DNA of 64,000 bases from contig CAJNDS010002417.1 of NCBI GenBank assembly GCA_905221605.1, positions 1 through 64,000 of the forward strand, read 5' to 3'. How positions within the stretch are numbered: position 1 is the stretch's first letter; each line of letters starts with the position of its first letter. A program made the translations under genes and the position numbers. This document shows, piece after piece, positions 1 to 13,100 of this stretch. Source of the stretch: Symbiodinium natans. Lineage: Eukaryota; Sar; Dinophyceae; Suessiales; Symbiodiniaceae. Below the pieces are notes generated by a model. The model saw nothing but the letters and a program-made list of their open reading frames with translations, did not search any database and had not been told where the DNA came from.

Positions 1-319
1 TTTTAGGCGTAGAAATCGTTCGCACCGGGTCTCCATGTTATCGATTCAGAATCGAGACCACATTATCAAATTTCGTATTGGACACGATAATCCTCCACTA
101 CCCCCCCCACTTAAGGAGCTTTTTCTGAAGCACTCGGCATGCCAATATGTTTTTGGGACCATTCTGAGTAGCGTACCACACCAGAGAGAGCCCGATACCC
201 CTTTTCGAAATTTACCGACTCCGAACTAGGACTTCTACGTTCCTATACATTTCAAGATCTACGCCTAGGGGTATGTTGCTAAGGGCTAGCGGGCTCCCTG
301 GAGGAAAATGGGCGGCCAG
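1..319. other. Flank beyond the 3' end of gene A; nothing recognised
   Basis: This sequence lies just past the stop codon of gene A. A 64-codon frame at 35-229 has no homology I recognise and no counterpart beyond the ends of genes B or C. I see no gene, RNA or clear repeat here. Confidence 0.5.
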
Positions 320-932
320 TCAGGAAATCTGAACTTCTAACAAATCCTCCTGCATGACTTCCCGGAGGTGGTCCAGCTGTGGTGAGTATGTGTCCACGCC
401 CTCGACATACTCTTGTTCGTTATCAGCTTCGGCTTCAAGTGACTCTGTGCTCCTGGACGCGATGTTCTCCTGCTGTTCTGCCATCTCAGTCAAGGTGTGC
501 GTCCGCTGCGCCGTGAACCACGACATGTCCTCAGTTGTCCAGTAACTTGGGGGAATTCAAGGTTAACCTTGGGGAGTATGAGGGGATTATACTAGCCCAA
601 AAAGGTTAAAGGTTACCTACTCTACTACTAGGTGTCCATGAGAGAGCTCAAGTAGGCCGCGTGCTCGGCTTGGAGTCGCATGGTCACTTGCTGGGCATTT
701 GCCTCAAGGGCCTTTTCCTTATTCCAAAAGCCAGGGGGAAAAAAAGGTTAAACTTCATTATTCCTGCTAAATAAGGAAACCCAAAAAGTTTAAAGTTCAA
801 CTAAGGTTCTGAAGAGGACCCAGGCAAGAAGTGCACAGCAATTTGCATGAAGATCGCTCTGAGGGCCTCAGTTCTTGCAAAGAAAGTTTCTTTTGGAAAC
901 GCCACTTGCGAATAGCGTTCTTTATCGGAAAC

Positions 933-968
<36 letters not shown>

Positions 969-1120
969 CACAAAAAAGGTATCCCTGACGCTGACGTGTG
1001 GAAACCCCCAGGCGAAGATGTAAGATCAATGTAACCTAACAGGAGGAGTATAGGGAAACGAAACCCTGAACCCCAAAAAATACGTAAAAGTATACCACTC
1101 CAAAGCCAAGCCACCTGTAC
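320..1120 (-). CDS. Gene A C-terminal exons: amphipathic/acidic tail ending the protein
   Basis: Four pieces: a tiny exon at 1120-1096 (VQVAWLW), then 866-810 (IFMQIAVHFLP), 717-637 (KALEANAQQ...EHAAYL) and 529-320 (MSWFTAQRT... to the stop). The last three are one continuous 360-base exon in gene C (50827-51186); here they are split by two introners and total 348 bases because of small in-frame length differences. The tail is rich in Glu, Gln, Ser and Leu with heptad-like spacing, suggesting a coiled coil. No domain name can be given. Confidence 0.8.
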
Positions 1121-4100
1121 CTGGGCTTTGAAGTCACAACAGGAAAACCAAAACACGGGTTCATAGCTTACTGTTGCATGGGCTCTTTGCCAAACAATGG
1201 AACCCAAACAAACCTTAACACACACCCAACCCCTAAGTGTAGACATATCTTACTCCCCTGAGCCTCAACATAACCCCTCAACCACATGATATCATCAGCA
1301 TTTTGGGAGGCACTAGCACCCTAAACCCTAAACCCTAAACCCTAAACCCTAAACCCTAAACCCTAAACCCTAAACCGTAAACCCTAAACCCTAAACCCTA
1401 AACCCTAAACCCTAAACCCTAAGCCGCTCGAGCCGGGCCCCTGAGGTCTTCGGCACCCGTCCGCTGGGTTTTCTGGTTGCTGGGGCAAGCAGTGACCCCA
1501 ACGTCCCAAGTGGCACACCAAAGTGAGCCACGTGTTTCAAGCGATCCAGCTGTCCCAAGTGACCGAGTGAATGAGGTGTCCCCCGTGCCAGTGCAAGTGC
1601 CCCCAAGTGCTCCAAGTGCCCCCAAGCGCCAAGCGACCCAAGCGACAGAAGTGTCTCAGGTGACCTGAGCGACCCCAGTGTCCCAAGTTGCAAGCGCCCC
1701 GTGTTGCGGGTGACTCAACCGTGTGCAGGCCCATGGCAAACGCCTGGAGGGCCTTGACAGCTCAAGTGACCCAATTGTCCAAGTGTTCTGGGTGACCCAA
1801 GTGAGCCAAGCTTGTCCCGAGTGACCGAAGTAACCCAAGTGGTCCGTCCCAAGTCTGACCCAAAGTGACCCAAGTGCCAAGTCCTCCAAGCGACCCATGT
1901 GACACAACTGTTAGGTGGCTTAAGTTCGCCGCGTCAAGTGTACATGTTGCTTTGTTAGCCATAACCCTAAACCCTAAACCCTAAACCCTAAACCCTATAA
2001 ACCCTAAACCCCTACAATCCTTGAGAGTTGTCGCGGGCAGTCTTGGGGTGCGTAAGTCTGCAGACTGAACGCGCGCTCACAAAGCGCTTTAGGGTTGGTT
2101 TAGGGTTCAGGGTTTAGGGTTTAGGGCTTAGGGTTTAAGGTTTAGGGGTTTTGGCATGCCCTAAACCCTCAGCACCCGAGGGATTGTACTTGGAGGTTCA
2201 TTTAGTCACCCAATTATAGCTGTACTTCTAACCCAATCTTAACCCTAATCGGGTACTCAAGGGACCTTCAAGTAGGGCGTAAGAGCCCTAAACCCTAAAC
2301 CCTAAACCCTAAACCCTAAACCCTAAACCCTAAACCCTAAACCCTAAACCCTAAACCCTAAACCCTAAACCCTAAACCTCTAAACCCTAAACCTCTAAAC
2401 CCTAAACCTCTCTACCCTATAAACCTAAATGTTAAACACGAATTTGGTGTTTAGACCCCCATTGTTCAGCACGAATTTGGCGTTTTGATCCATTTCGGCC
2501 CGTCTGACCACTTTGCCCCCCCCCCATTGTTCAGCACGAATTTGGCGTTTTGATCCGTTTCGTCCCCTCTGACCCCTTTGGTCCCCCCATTGTTCAGCAC
2601 GACTTGGGCGTTTTGATCCATTTCGGCCCCTCTGACCCCTTCCCCCGATTTTCAGCACGAATTTGGCGTTTTGATCTATTTCGGCCCCTGTGACCCCTTT
2701 GGCCCCCCTGTTCAGCACGAATTTGGCGTTTTGATCCGGCCCCTCTGACCCATTTGGCCCCCCCATTTGTTCAGCACGAATTTGGCGTTTTGATCCGTTT
2801 CGTCCCCTCTGACCCCTTTGGCCCCCCCATTGTTCACGCACTGCAGCTCAGCGAGCCGCGGAGCCAGCAGGGCGACAGGACCGACTCAGGGCTCAGGGTT
2901 CCTGGATGGAATAACTTGAAGACTGTGTGATTGCTTGGCGGGTGTCTTTCCGTTGCCTATACACACTGCTGGCCTAGAAAACGCTCGAGCTTGAGATGCT
3001 GAACCCTAAACCCTACACCCTAAACCCTAAACCCTAAACCCTGAACCCTACACCCTACAACCCTCAACCCTAAACCCTAAGAGCCCAGGTACATACCTGG
3101 AAGCATTCTCACCTGGCAAGCTCTGGAGGAGCGCGTCGAAGGCTCGTGAGGATGTCGGGAGACAATAATCTTCCTCGGTTTGGCGTTTTAGGGTTTAGGG
3201 TTTAGGGTTTAGGGTTTAGGGTTTAGGGTTTAGGGTTTAGGGTTTCGGGTTTCGGGTTTAGGGTTTAGGGTTTAGGGTTTAGGGCTTAGGGCTTTCTTCG
3301 AAAAGCATCTTGGGGGTTTCTGTAGGGCTATTTAGGCCTTAAGGTGTCTACGGGGCCTAGGGCTTTCAGGGCGGATCTTAGGGGGCTCAGAGGATGAGGG
3401 CGGCCAAGGCATAGTCCTACACCCTAAACCCTAAACCCTAAACCCTAAACCCTAAACCCTAAACCCTAAACCCCAAGCGCCTACCGAGGCTCGTCCCCGA
3501 GCACAGGCAAGATGCGACAACGGGATGCCGCATGGTAGGCCTCTCCAAAATCTGGGCTCTTGTTTGCCGAGCTTAGGGTTTAGGGTTTAGGGTTTAGGGT
3601 TTAGGGTTTAGGGTTTAGGGTTTAGGGTTTAGGGTTTAGGGTTTAGGGTTAGGCCTTACTTACGTCTCCAATAACCAAGGAATAGACAGGCTAAACGCAT
3701 CTTGTTCCTACTAAACGAGCCAACCCCAAAAACATTTCCGCTCGGCTCTTGGCCAAGCAAGTTTAGGGTTCAGAGCTCGAGGTGACTGGTGACTGGGTTC
3801 TGTTTAGGGTCTACGGTTTAGGGTTTAGGGTTTAGGGTTTAGGGTTTAGGGTGTCGAGAATGAAGGAACGCCCGCGAGAATTGGGAGGCCTCCAGAATCC
3901 ATCGCATCATTTCTGGAGAGGTCAGGCAGTTCCTTGGACTGTACCCTGCATGGATTCCTCATGCATACTATGAGTGAGTGCTGCACTTGAGTTCTCAAAG
4001 GGCTCTGTATGTCTCTAGTGTATTTTCAGTATTGTTCGTGTTAACGGTATTGTATTCATCGTATTTTCATACTATTACTACTTCATTCTGATGATTTGAT

Positions 4101-7100
4101 GCAAGACAAGCGAATACAGGTCAGGCACTGCGTGCAAACCATGATGAGCAGAGTCGGCTGCCATTGACTCAAGCTCTTGGGTGCGACGACCTCGGCCACA
4201 AACAGTGAAACAGTGTTAGCTTAGGGCTTAGGGCTTCGGGCTTAGGGCTTGGGGCCTGGGGTTTAGGGTTTAGGGTTTCGGGTCCAAAGACAAGGAAACA
4301 ACGCTCTAGCAACTACCTGGAAAGCTGTGAGGCTTGCAGCATCTGAATGAACCCTCCATGCTGAAGCGGCCCAAGAGACGGCGCTATCTGCCAGCGTCAA
4401 GACCACCGGAAGAACGCCAAATGTGTGTAGGCAATGTGGAGACATCAGGTGGCGCAGAGTGTGCGCGGTAGCAAAGGCCTCTATGTCATCCTCGCGGTTG
4501 ACACAGAAGGGTTTAGGGTTTAGGGTTTGTGGTTTAGGCCTTTGCTTAGGATCTGACCATGTGAAGATCTAGTGCTTGGATAACCTTAAGCTCTCCACCA
4601 AGAGTTTAGCTAGAGGGAGTTATCGGAGTGTAGGGCACGCTTTTGCTTTGACTCACCGGGAATGGCGTGGCTACTTCAAACGTGCGGAAGCCCGAGCATC
4701 ATAGGCCTCAAAACCTATAGCCCCCTTCCCTCCAACAACAACCAAACCCAAGCCCCCAATGCGGCTTACTTTGGAGCTTCAGAGTACTTGTCACCCAAAG
4801 TGTAATTATCATGAACCTCCAAGTAGGGTTTAGGGTTGCAAAGCCGCCAAGCCCTCTCCTCTTTGACAAGGGTTTAGGGTTTGGGGTTTGGGGTTTGGGG
4901 TTTGGGGTTTAGGGTTTAGGGTTTAGGGTTTAGCAGCCAAGGCCCTGTCCTGCTTCACAAGGATCCGGCAGTCTGAGTCCGTCGGAGAAGGAGCCATGGG
5001 CTTCGTGACGCCCGCGAGCTGGTTGGCGACCTCGGCACGTTTAAAGTTGGTTTAGGGTTTAGGGTTTAGGGTTTAGGGTTTAGGGTTTAGGGTTTAGGGT
5101 TTAGGGTTTAGGGTTTAGGGTTTACGAGTTTAAGGGTTTGGGGTTTAGGAATTGAGGATTTGGGGTTGCGTGCAAGAGAGGAATGAGCATGGTCATCATA
5201 ATACTTCCTCAAACAGCGTGCCAACACTAGGGGTTCTTTGGTCCAGTGGTAAAAGGGGGTTAACTTGAGTTGCTCGCGCGGCGCGCCCGAAGCGCGCCCG
5301 AAACGCCCGCGAAGCACGCTCGAAACGCGGACGCTGTTCTTCGAGCGGTGGTCGCACTTTGCACGAAACACGCGCTTGTTCCACAGCGCGTGCTCTCGGC
5401 TTGGTGGATGTTGTCGAATCGTTCTCTGCGGCCCCGTGCGCATTTTGGGGTGTTTAGATTAATTACGGGTGGGAAGTCGTGCTCTCCGCACTCTCTCCGC
5501 CTAGGTCCGCTGCGATTTCTGAGCCTTGCATCGCTCCCCGTCCTGAAAACGTGGCAGGCGCGTGGACTCCCCGCTTTTTGGGCCGTTGGAAAGGTTCGCT
5601 GCGTGCGGCGTTGCAATTCGCGATGTTGCAAATCGCGCTCCCGCCTAGGCGCCGTGCGCGTCGCCGCCAGCCTTGTAGCCGTCGTCGGTTTCGGACGTGA
5701 GGATTCGCGAAATGCGCGGTCGGTTTAGGATTTAAGGTTTAGGGTTTAGGGTTTAGGGTTTAGGGTTTAGGGTTTAGGGTTAGGGTTTTACACGGGTTTA
5801 GGGTTTAGGTTTAGGGTTTAGGGTTTATAGGGTTTTCGAAGACTGGGTCCGTGAAAAGGGAAACTGTCGTCGCTGTTGGACGCTGGGGTGCGCCAAACGC
5901 TGAGCTGTCGCCGCTTTTAGCGCTTCTTGGAGGACATCCGGAGCCTTGGTGGTGAGGGTTTAGGGTTTGGGGTGTTTAGGGTTTAGGGTTTAGGGTTTAG
6001 GGTTTAGGGTTCAGGGTCGAAAGATGACTTTCGAGTACAAAACGTAGTACGCAGAGGACTTCCGAAGCTCAGGCTCGCCAAAGCTTGAGCCCCTAAAAGG
6101 TTTAGGGTTTAGGGTTTAGGGTTCAGGGTTTAGGGTTTAGGGTTTAGGGTCTTCATGGTACTTAGCAACCCCATTATAATAGAACAGTACCTATAACCCC
6201 ACTTAGGGTGCTGAAGGGGCTTCTAAGTGGGCTATAACTACGCTTATAATTGGGTTGCTAAGTACCCTGACCGTTCCAAGCAGGGGTCTCACCACAGCTT
6301 GAGCCCCTAAACCCTAAACCCAAAAGCCTAAACCTACACCCCAAACCCTAAACCCCGCGCCACCTCCTCTAAAGCTGGCAGCGTCAGCGGCTGCTGCAGG
6401 CCTGACCAACTTTGTTGGTGGGTGTGTCGGACGGTAGGGGTTTAGGGTTTAGGGTTTAGGGTTTGGGGTTTGGGGTCTGGGGCTTAGGGTTTAGGGTTTA
6501 GGGTTTAGGGTTTAGGGTTTGGGGTTTGGGGTTTGGGGTTTAGGGTTTAGAGTTTAGGGTTTAGGGTTTAGGGTTTGGAGTTTGGGGTTTGGGGTTTGGG
6601 GTCTAGGGTTTACGGCTGATTCTAAGGGAGGATAGGGATTTGCAAGCAGCGAGACCGGTGAATCCAAGGAGCTAATCGTCTCAACTTCTTGCAGCCACCT
6701 CCTTGGACACTAAAGACTACACAATAAACCCTAAACCCTAAACATTAAACCCTAAACATTAAACCCTAAACCCTAAACCCTAAACCCGAAACCCTAAACC
6801 CTAAACCCTGAACCCTAAACCTGTGATCAAGTAAAGATTCAGGGCATCGGTGATGTCCGACAAGCCAAATCCGTAGGCTGCCAGCTCGCCGACGTCCTAG
6901 GATTTGGGGGTTTAGGTCTTTATCGAGGAAACCAACCCTAAAACAAGGAAACCCTGAACCCTGAACCCTAAACCGTAAACCCTAAACCCTGAACCCTGAA
7001 CCCTAAACCCTAAACCCCCAATCCTAGGGGTACCACCAGGCATTCAAGTCTCGGTTGTGCTCTTCTCAAAGGTGTCGATGAAGCGGCCGGAGGGCAGCGA

Positions 7101-10100
7101 GAAGTCGGGAAGCGTCACGAGGATCGTGTTGACCTGATGGATTCCTGGGCTGCTGTTTAGGGTTTAAGGTTAAGGGTTTAAGGGTTTAGGGTTTGGGGTT
7201 TAGGGTTTAGGGTTTAGGGTTTAGGGTTTAGGGTTTAGGGTTTAGGGTTTAACTAAGGTTTTGGGTTTAGGGCTAGGGTCTACCAAACCTTTCTGAGGGC
7301 GGCGCGCATACCATAGGGCTTACCTGGGACCCTCTTCACCTACAGTTTAGTAGCTACCCTTAATTGCGAGCCCTAAACCCTAAACCCTAAACCCTAAACC
7401 CTAAACCCTAAACCCTAAACCCTAAACCCTAAACCCTAAACCCTAAACCCTAAACCCTAAACCCTAAACCCTTAACCGCGAAATTGTAGGTAAAGCGTGT
7501 TCCAGGTGGGGTTTAGGGCTCAACCGCGCGAAGCTGCGAGGCTCTGAGCAGCTGCGCCCAAACCCGCTTGAACCGACTACAAGACCTGATATAGTGGCCT
7601 GAAATAATTAGGATAGGGTTTTGGGGGGTGATTCTAGTATAACTATAAAGGGACCCTAAGGGAACACTATGAGTAATAATTCCGACCCCTTTACACCACA
7701 CCCGAAACCGCTTAAAGCTTTAGCCTTAGGCTCCAAATAGCTCAAAAACCCGGCCCAAAACCCCTGGAAGAAAAAGGCCTCAGAGCCTTAGGGTTGGGGT
7801 GTAGGGTTAAGGGTTAAGGGCTAAGGGCTAGGGGTTTAGGGTTTAGGGTTTAGGGTCTTAGGTTGCATCCGAGCATCTGGCAGTTACGATCTCCGCAAGG
7901 CACCATTTTCGGGTCAGGAGCTGCGACGTGCAAAGGACAAGGAGCACCTCCACCTGACACTTGGAGGGTTTAGGGTTTAGGGTTTAGGGTTGAGGGTTTT
8001 AGGGCTTTAATTACGGCTTTTATTGGTGTAGCTCTGTCTGACTTGTGAAGCCCGTTAAGTATAACCGGATAGGGCCATAATTGGGTTACGTACAGTTGAC
8101 ACTGGGTTGTTAAGTACCATGAACCTCCAGGTATAGGCGTGGAAGGGTTTAGGGAGGGTTTCGGGTTTAGGGGGCGCAGCGCCAAGCACATACTTGGAAG
8201 CCCTGTTGACCTAGTAAGTATACGTTGGGCTATGAAATCATTGTAGGGGATACGAAGTAGACTGACTAAGTCAAAAAGGTCTTCCAAGGAAGGCTTAGGG
8301 TGGGTAGGATTTGCCTGCTCTGCGACGATTGGCAGGAGCCGCGTCAGGTCTGTTAGGTCGTCAGCATCCAGAAAAACCCGGAAACCACGTACTTGAAGCT
8401 CAGTCTTGAGCAAGCGCGCGAGGCTGCCTGGGGGTTGACCAAACCCCTGAACCGAAACCCTAAACCCTATAAGCTCCGCAATCAATATCGGGAATGTACC
8501 TTTCAAAAAGGGACACAAGGAGGGAGGACAACGTAGAACAACACCTCCCCCCCGCCCACCTGTCAACTTCTTATGGTGGCAGATGAAGAACCCAAAGCTT
8601 GTTGCGCTCCCACAAAAATGTTGCACCAAGGCCAGTGCCCCAATGCCAGCCAGGCAGACAATGATGAGGACCAGCAGAAAGCAGCAGAGGACCATTGCTG
8701 CCGCACCGTCCACGGCTTTCACGAAGAAGCTGCCCTGGAAGAGGATGGCGAGAAACACACAGGAGGCCAAGATGTCAGTGTAGGACGCAAGTCGGGAGCG
8801 CCATGGTTTGAAGAGCGCGAGTGCCAAGATGCTGAGACACAAGAGGACGTGGATGAGTAGCAGGCCGGCATTCACGGAGGGGAGAACAGGCGCGAGAGCA
8901 AAGAGCGCGTTTCGGGCAAGCACAAAGACAGCAAAGGCTTCGGCCCCGGGCCGAAAGCGCATTGCAAGGAAGGAGCACATCCGGACAAAGCGCACGTCCG
9001 TGCGCTGCAAACGCCTTGGGTACTCCACCAAAATCAGCCAAGTACACAGTGCCAGGAAGCCGGCAGGAAGCAGGGCCAAGGAAGCACCGAGGGCACAAAG
9101 TTGCAAATGCGAATTAGTGTAGCAGAGCGCACCGATGCGCGACTGCATCGTAAAGAGGCCATTTGGGTGAGACTGGCACTCGAAGGGTGTCACCACAGAG
9201 GTACAGAGCACGATGAAAAAGAGCACGCTCAGAGATCCAAGCGTCTGAGCGAGAACGTTCAAGTGCGGCCGCTTCGAACGAGTCTGCATTAGAACCAGGG
9301 CCAAGTGAACCAGAACGGGGCCCATCATCACCTCGCTTGGCCACGTTTAAACCGAAAATCTTCCTGAGCAGGACTAGGATTTCTTGGGTTTGGGGGAACA
9401 AAAAATAAACGTCTCCCAGGGCCCAAAGCCAAGTAACGTAGCCCGGGAGACCAACCGTCTGAAGCAAGAACTGGAGTGCTGGGGCTGGGGGTGTCACACA
9501 AGACACTGCATTCAAGGAGAAGAAGATGTTCTCCAGGGAAAGGAAGCTGAAGATGTCAAGGATCATGTCAAAGGGATAGCCCCAGACGATGTCGACCTTC
9601 CTCAAAACGACCAGCAGCTGTAGGCTGTTGATGAGCTGTGTAGCATACAGGCCCGCCACGAGCAGGTTGCCATGCTGGCCGCGCCGGTGTATTTCCCAGC
9701 TTACCAAGAGAAGGTGGAGGAGTCCTCTATGCCGAACTTAAAAATAGAAACCAGAACAAAACTCATCATTTTAGCTCCTCTCTTAGGAACTATAGCGCCC
9801 AAAAAAGATTCTCAAGTGTCCCTAAACCCTAAACCCTAAACCCTAAACCCTAAACCCTAAACCCTAAACCCTAAACCCTAAACCCTAAGTCCTGTAATCG
9901 TGAGGATCATCACAGCCAGGAGGAAGACGAGCATGTAGTCCCCTTCCCGGCAGGCCACGCACTCCGAGCCCGTGGAATGCAAACCAGGCAGACATTGCGC
10001 GCAGGCCACCTTTGGTAGCCCAGGGTTTAGGGTTTAGGGTTTAGGGTTTAGGGTTTAGGGTTTAGGGTTTAGGGTTTAGGGTTTAGGGTTTAGGGTTTAG

Positions 10101-13100
10101 GGCTTAGGGTTTAGGGTTTAGTTTAGGGAACCCTTTTTTGCTTTATGAGGGAACCTTGAGCCATGACAAGGGGAAAAGGGTACCACTGGGCTACCGAGCC
10201 ACGGAGCTCAAGTCCCTACCCGTGGCGCAGGTTCCTGGAAGCCCGCCCGGACAGCGCTCCGGGTTGCCGTAGCACCTGGGGCGACGAGGGTTTAGGGTTT
10301 AGGGTTTTAGGGTTTTAGGGTTCTAGGGTTTAGGGTTTAGGGTTTAGGGTTTAGGTTTAGGGGCAACAGACCTCTTGTCGCAAAGACCAAGAAGAAGACA
10401 AGAACAATCAATGCAACACAATCCGAAAGACTCACCCAAAATTCTGGACCTCAGCCCTAAACCCTAAACCCTAAACCCTAAACCCTAAACCCTAAACCCT
10501 AAACCCTAAACCCTAAACCCTAAACCCTAAACCCTAAACCCTAAACCGATCATTTCCTTTGGACCACAGCGCCGGAAGATTGAGCCGGGAGATGTGGCCG
10601 TGGAGAAGTAGCCAGGATGCAACTGCAGCTGGCTGTCCCCTTCACCTCAGGAAACATCTGTATAGGGTTTAGGGTTTAGGATTCAGGGCTCGGGGTTCAG
10701 GGTTTAGGGTTTAGGGTTTAGGGTTTCGGGTTTTGTGATTAGAATGGGGTTTTCTGGCATATATGCAGTGTAGCGTCGCAACTGTCGTAGTACAGACGTC
10801 ATGCCGTAGCCCCATCTGGTATGATATGTTGTTCTAGCACTCTTGTATGTGTGTTTGATTGTGTGTCTGTTTTTATATACATGTGTATGTATGCATGCAG
10901 GCATGTATGAACATATTTATGCTTAACAGAGTCTATCTATGTAGATATATATATATATATACATGTATATATATATAGATACATGTCATCGCGTAGTGTA
11001 GTATGGCCTACTTGCATTCTACAGTTGTTTTACACATAGTGCACTCGAACTTCAAGTATCGCACATATCCAAACATAGTATCAGTATTTCTGGAACCCTT
11101 TAGAACCTCTAGATGCTAATGCTTCAGGCCCCCTTATAGAGCACACTGCAACTAGACCCAAAAGTTATCTAGGAAGAAAAGGGGGGCCATTTTTGTTTCA
11201 AAGGGGTTTAGAAGGGAACATAAACCCTAAACAACGGGAATAAGGGCCTACTCCAGGTCCTAGGCAGAATGCAAATGACTTCCAAAAACGATCCAGTCGC
11301 AGTTTGCACCTTCGGTGCATTCCATGCCTGGCAAGGCACCAACCGAACCCTAAACCCCAAACCCTAAACCCAAACCCAAGCCCTAAGCCCTCAACTTAAA
11401 CCCTGAACCCTAAATCCCCGCCCTAACCCCCCCCCCCCCCCCGCAAGGCCTGTTCCGAAGCCCCCGCCTCCCTCCCCCCCTCCCCTCCCAGATCCTATGT
11501 GCGCTTTAGGACTTGCAAGGTTGATAGTTTCTAGGTTTAGGGTTTGGGGTTTGGTTGAGGGTTTAAGGCTTTTTGTAGGGCTTCATGTTTAGAGATGTAG
11601 GGCTTGAGCGTTTTTAGGGCTTACAAGGCTGATAGTTTTGAGGCTGAGGGCTGAACTACTGATTAAGGGTTTAGGATGGTTTAGTAGGGATTGAGGGCTT
11701 AGGGTTTAGGCTTTAGGGCTCATGCTTAGGGCCTCAAGGCTTTTTAGGGCGTGCAAGGCTGACAGTTTCGAGTTCTTCAGGGTTTCGGGTTCAGGGTTTA
11801 CGGTCTAGGGTTTAGGGTATAGGGTTTAGGGTAAAGGGTTTGGAGTTTAGGGTTTGGGTTTTTGGGATTATAAGGGAGTTGAGGGACATTGACCAGCACT
11901 TGTGTCGAGGAAGAAGTTCGGCCGACAGTGGCAGAAGCTCTCGGCGTCAGCGCCATCGACTTCGATCCACCTGTTCTGGGTTTCCCCAAACCCTAAACCC
12001 TAAACTAATTAAACCCTAAACCTCTGGAACCCGAAACCCAAAATTCAAAAAAAACAAAAAAAGGAGCCCTTCTCCCGGCCTTGCTTCGCCGTGGACTTCC
12101 GCGTAGCGGCTCGTCGTCCAGGCGCTCCCGTTTCCACAAGACTGGCAGCTCGTCGCCCCGGAGGAGTTTGAGAAGGTTCCGAACGTGCACCCTTCGCCTG
12201 AGGCTATGAATAAGAAGCAGCGCATAAGTTCATACCCTGAGGGTTCATGATTGTTTTAAAAGAGGACCTTAAAAAGCCAAGAAAGTAGAGACGTACCTCG
12301 CTCAAGAGCCCCGTCGCATTCCGAACGGCCTGGTGTCTCTGCAAACTTGCCTGCTGCGCAGTTCATGCAGAACGTCTCTCCAGCTTGGTTCTGGTGCGTG
12401 CCGGCATCGCACTGCTGGCAGGTGTAGGTCTGCCCAAGATCATCCAGCAGTGGAGTTGAGAACATCCCGGGTGGACAAACAGCGCAGAGCGCCGCACTCT
12501 CGCGCAAGGAGGTGAAAAGACCCTCTGAATCCTGGCTGCAACTAAGAACTTTGCAAGAAGTTACCACAAAAGAAGGGGGAAAGTCCTGGTTGAGTTGAGT
12601 TAGCATCATCAGAACCAAGGCAGAAGACCCAAACTTATAGAGGAACCCTAAACCCAACAAACCCTCACGAACCCTAAACCCTTTAGGGCCAAACCCTAAA
12701 CCCCTTAAACCCTACAACATTGAAAGGAACCTAAACCCTAAGCCCTAAACCCTTTAGGGCCACACAGAGCAAAACCCTCAAGCCCTTAAACCCTACAACC
12801 CTAAAACCCCTTAAACCCTACAACCCTACAACCCCTAAAGAACCCTCAAAAAACCCTAAAACCCTTAAACTACAATCCTACAGCCCCAAAAAAGCCCAAC
12901 AAAATCGCAACCCAGCGACTCGGAGTCCGAAGCCGGGGATGCAACTGGTGTCTCGCGGCACCCAGCTCTGCCACTTCTCGCCTAGCTTGGGGTTTAGGAC
13001 GGCTTAGGACGGTTTAGGGTTTCAGGGGTTTTTAGGGCTTCAGGGTTTTAGGGTTTTTTTGGGGATTTTAGGGGTTTAGTAGAACTCCTGTAAACTCTAT

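Noticed and set aside
831-1034. Pro-rich 67-codon frame across the poly-C run
   Set aside because: Artefact of the homopolymer; antisense to the true tail exon.
1316-1423. True chromosome end
   Set aside because: Tracts occur in both orientations throughout the window with genes on both sides; interstitial repeats.
2425-2841. 138-codon Gly/Gln/Arg-rich repeat protein
   Set aside because: The frame follows the 60-base minisatellite exactly and is absent from the other copies.
5270-5728. 152-codon plus-strand frame and overlapping frames in the GC-rich block
   Set aside because: Open on several frames at once through GC-rich composition, no recognisable domain, lies in a repeat found only in gene A.
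8190-8290. Possible extra TIR exon (EDLFDLVSLLRI)
   Set aside because: Found only in gene A; exons 14 and 15 already join in frame and match B and C without it.
9114-9707. 197-codon alternative minus-strand frame overlapping the membrane exons (and its equivalents at 29767-30528 and 59481-59828)
   Set aside because: It reads through the intron between exons 12 and 13 and leaves the frame that encodes hydrophobic segments; the conserved membrane frame is preferred in all copies.
10155-10175. Possible dinoflagellate spliced-leader relic (CCTTGAGCCATGAC)
   Set aside because: Only a short stretch resembles the leader and it recurs as part of a repeat element at 60790; not at a gene start.
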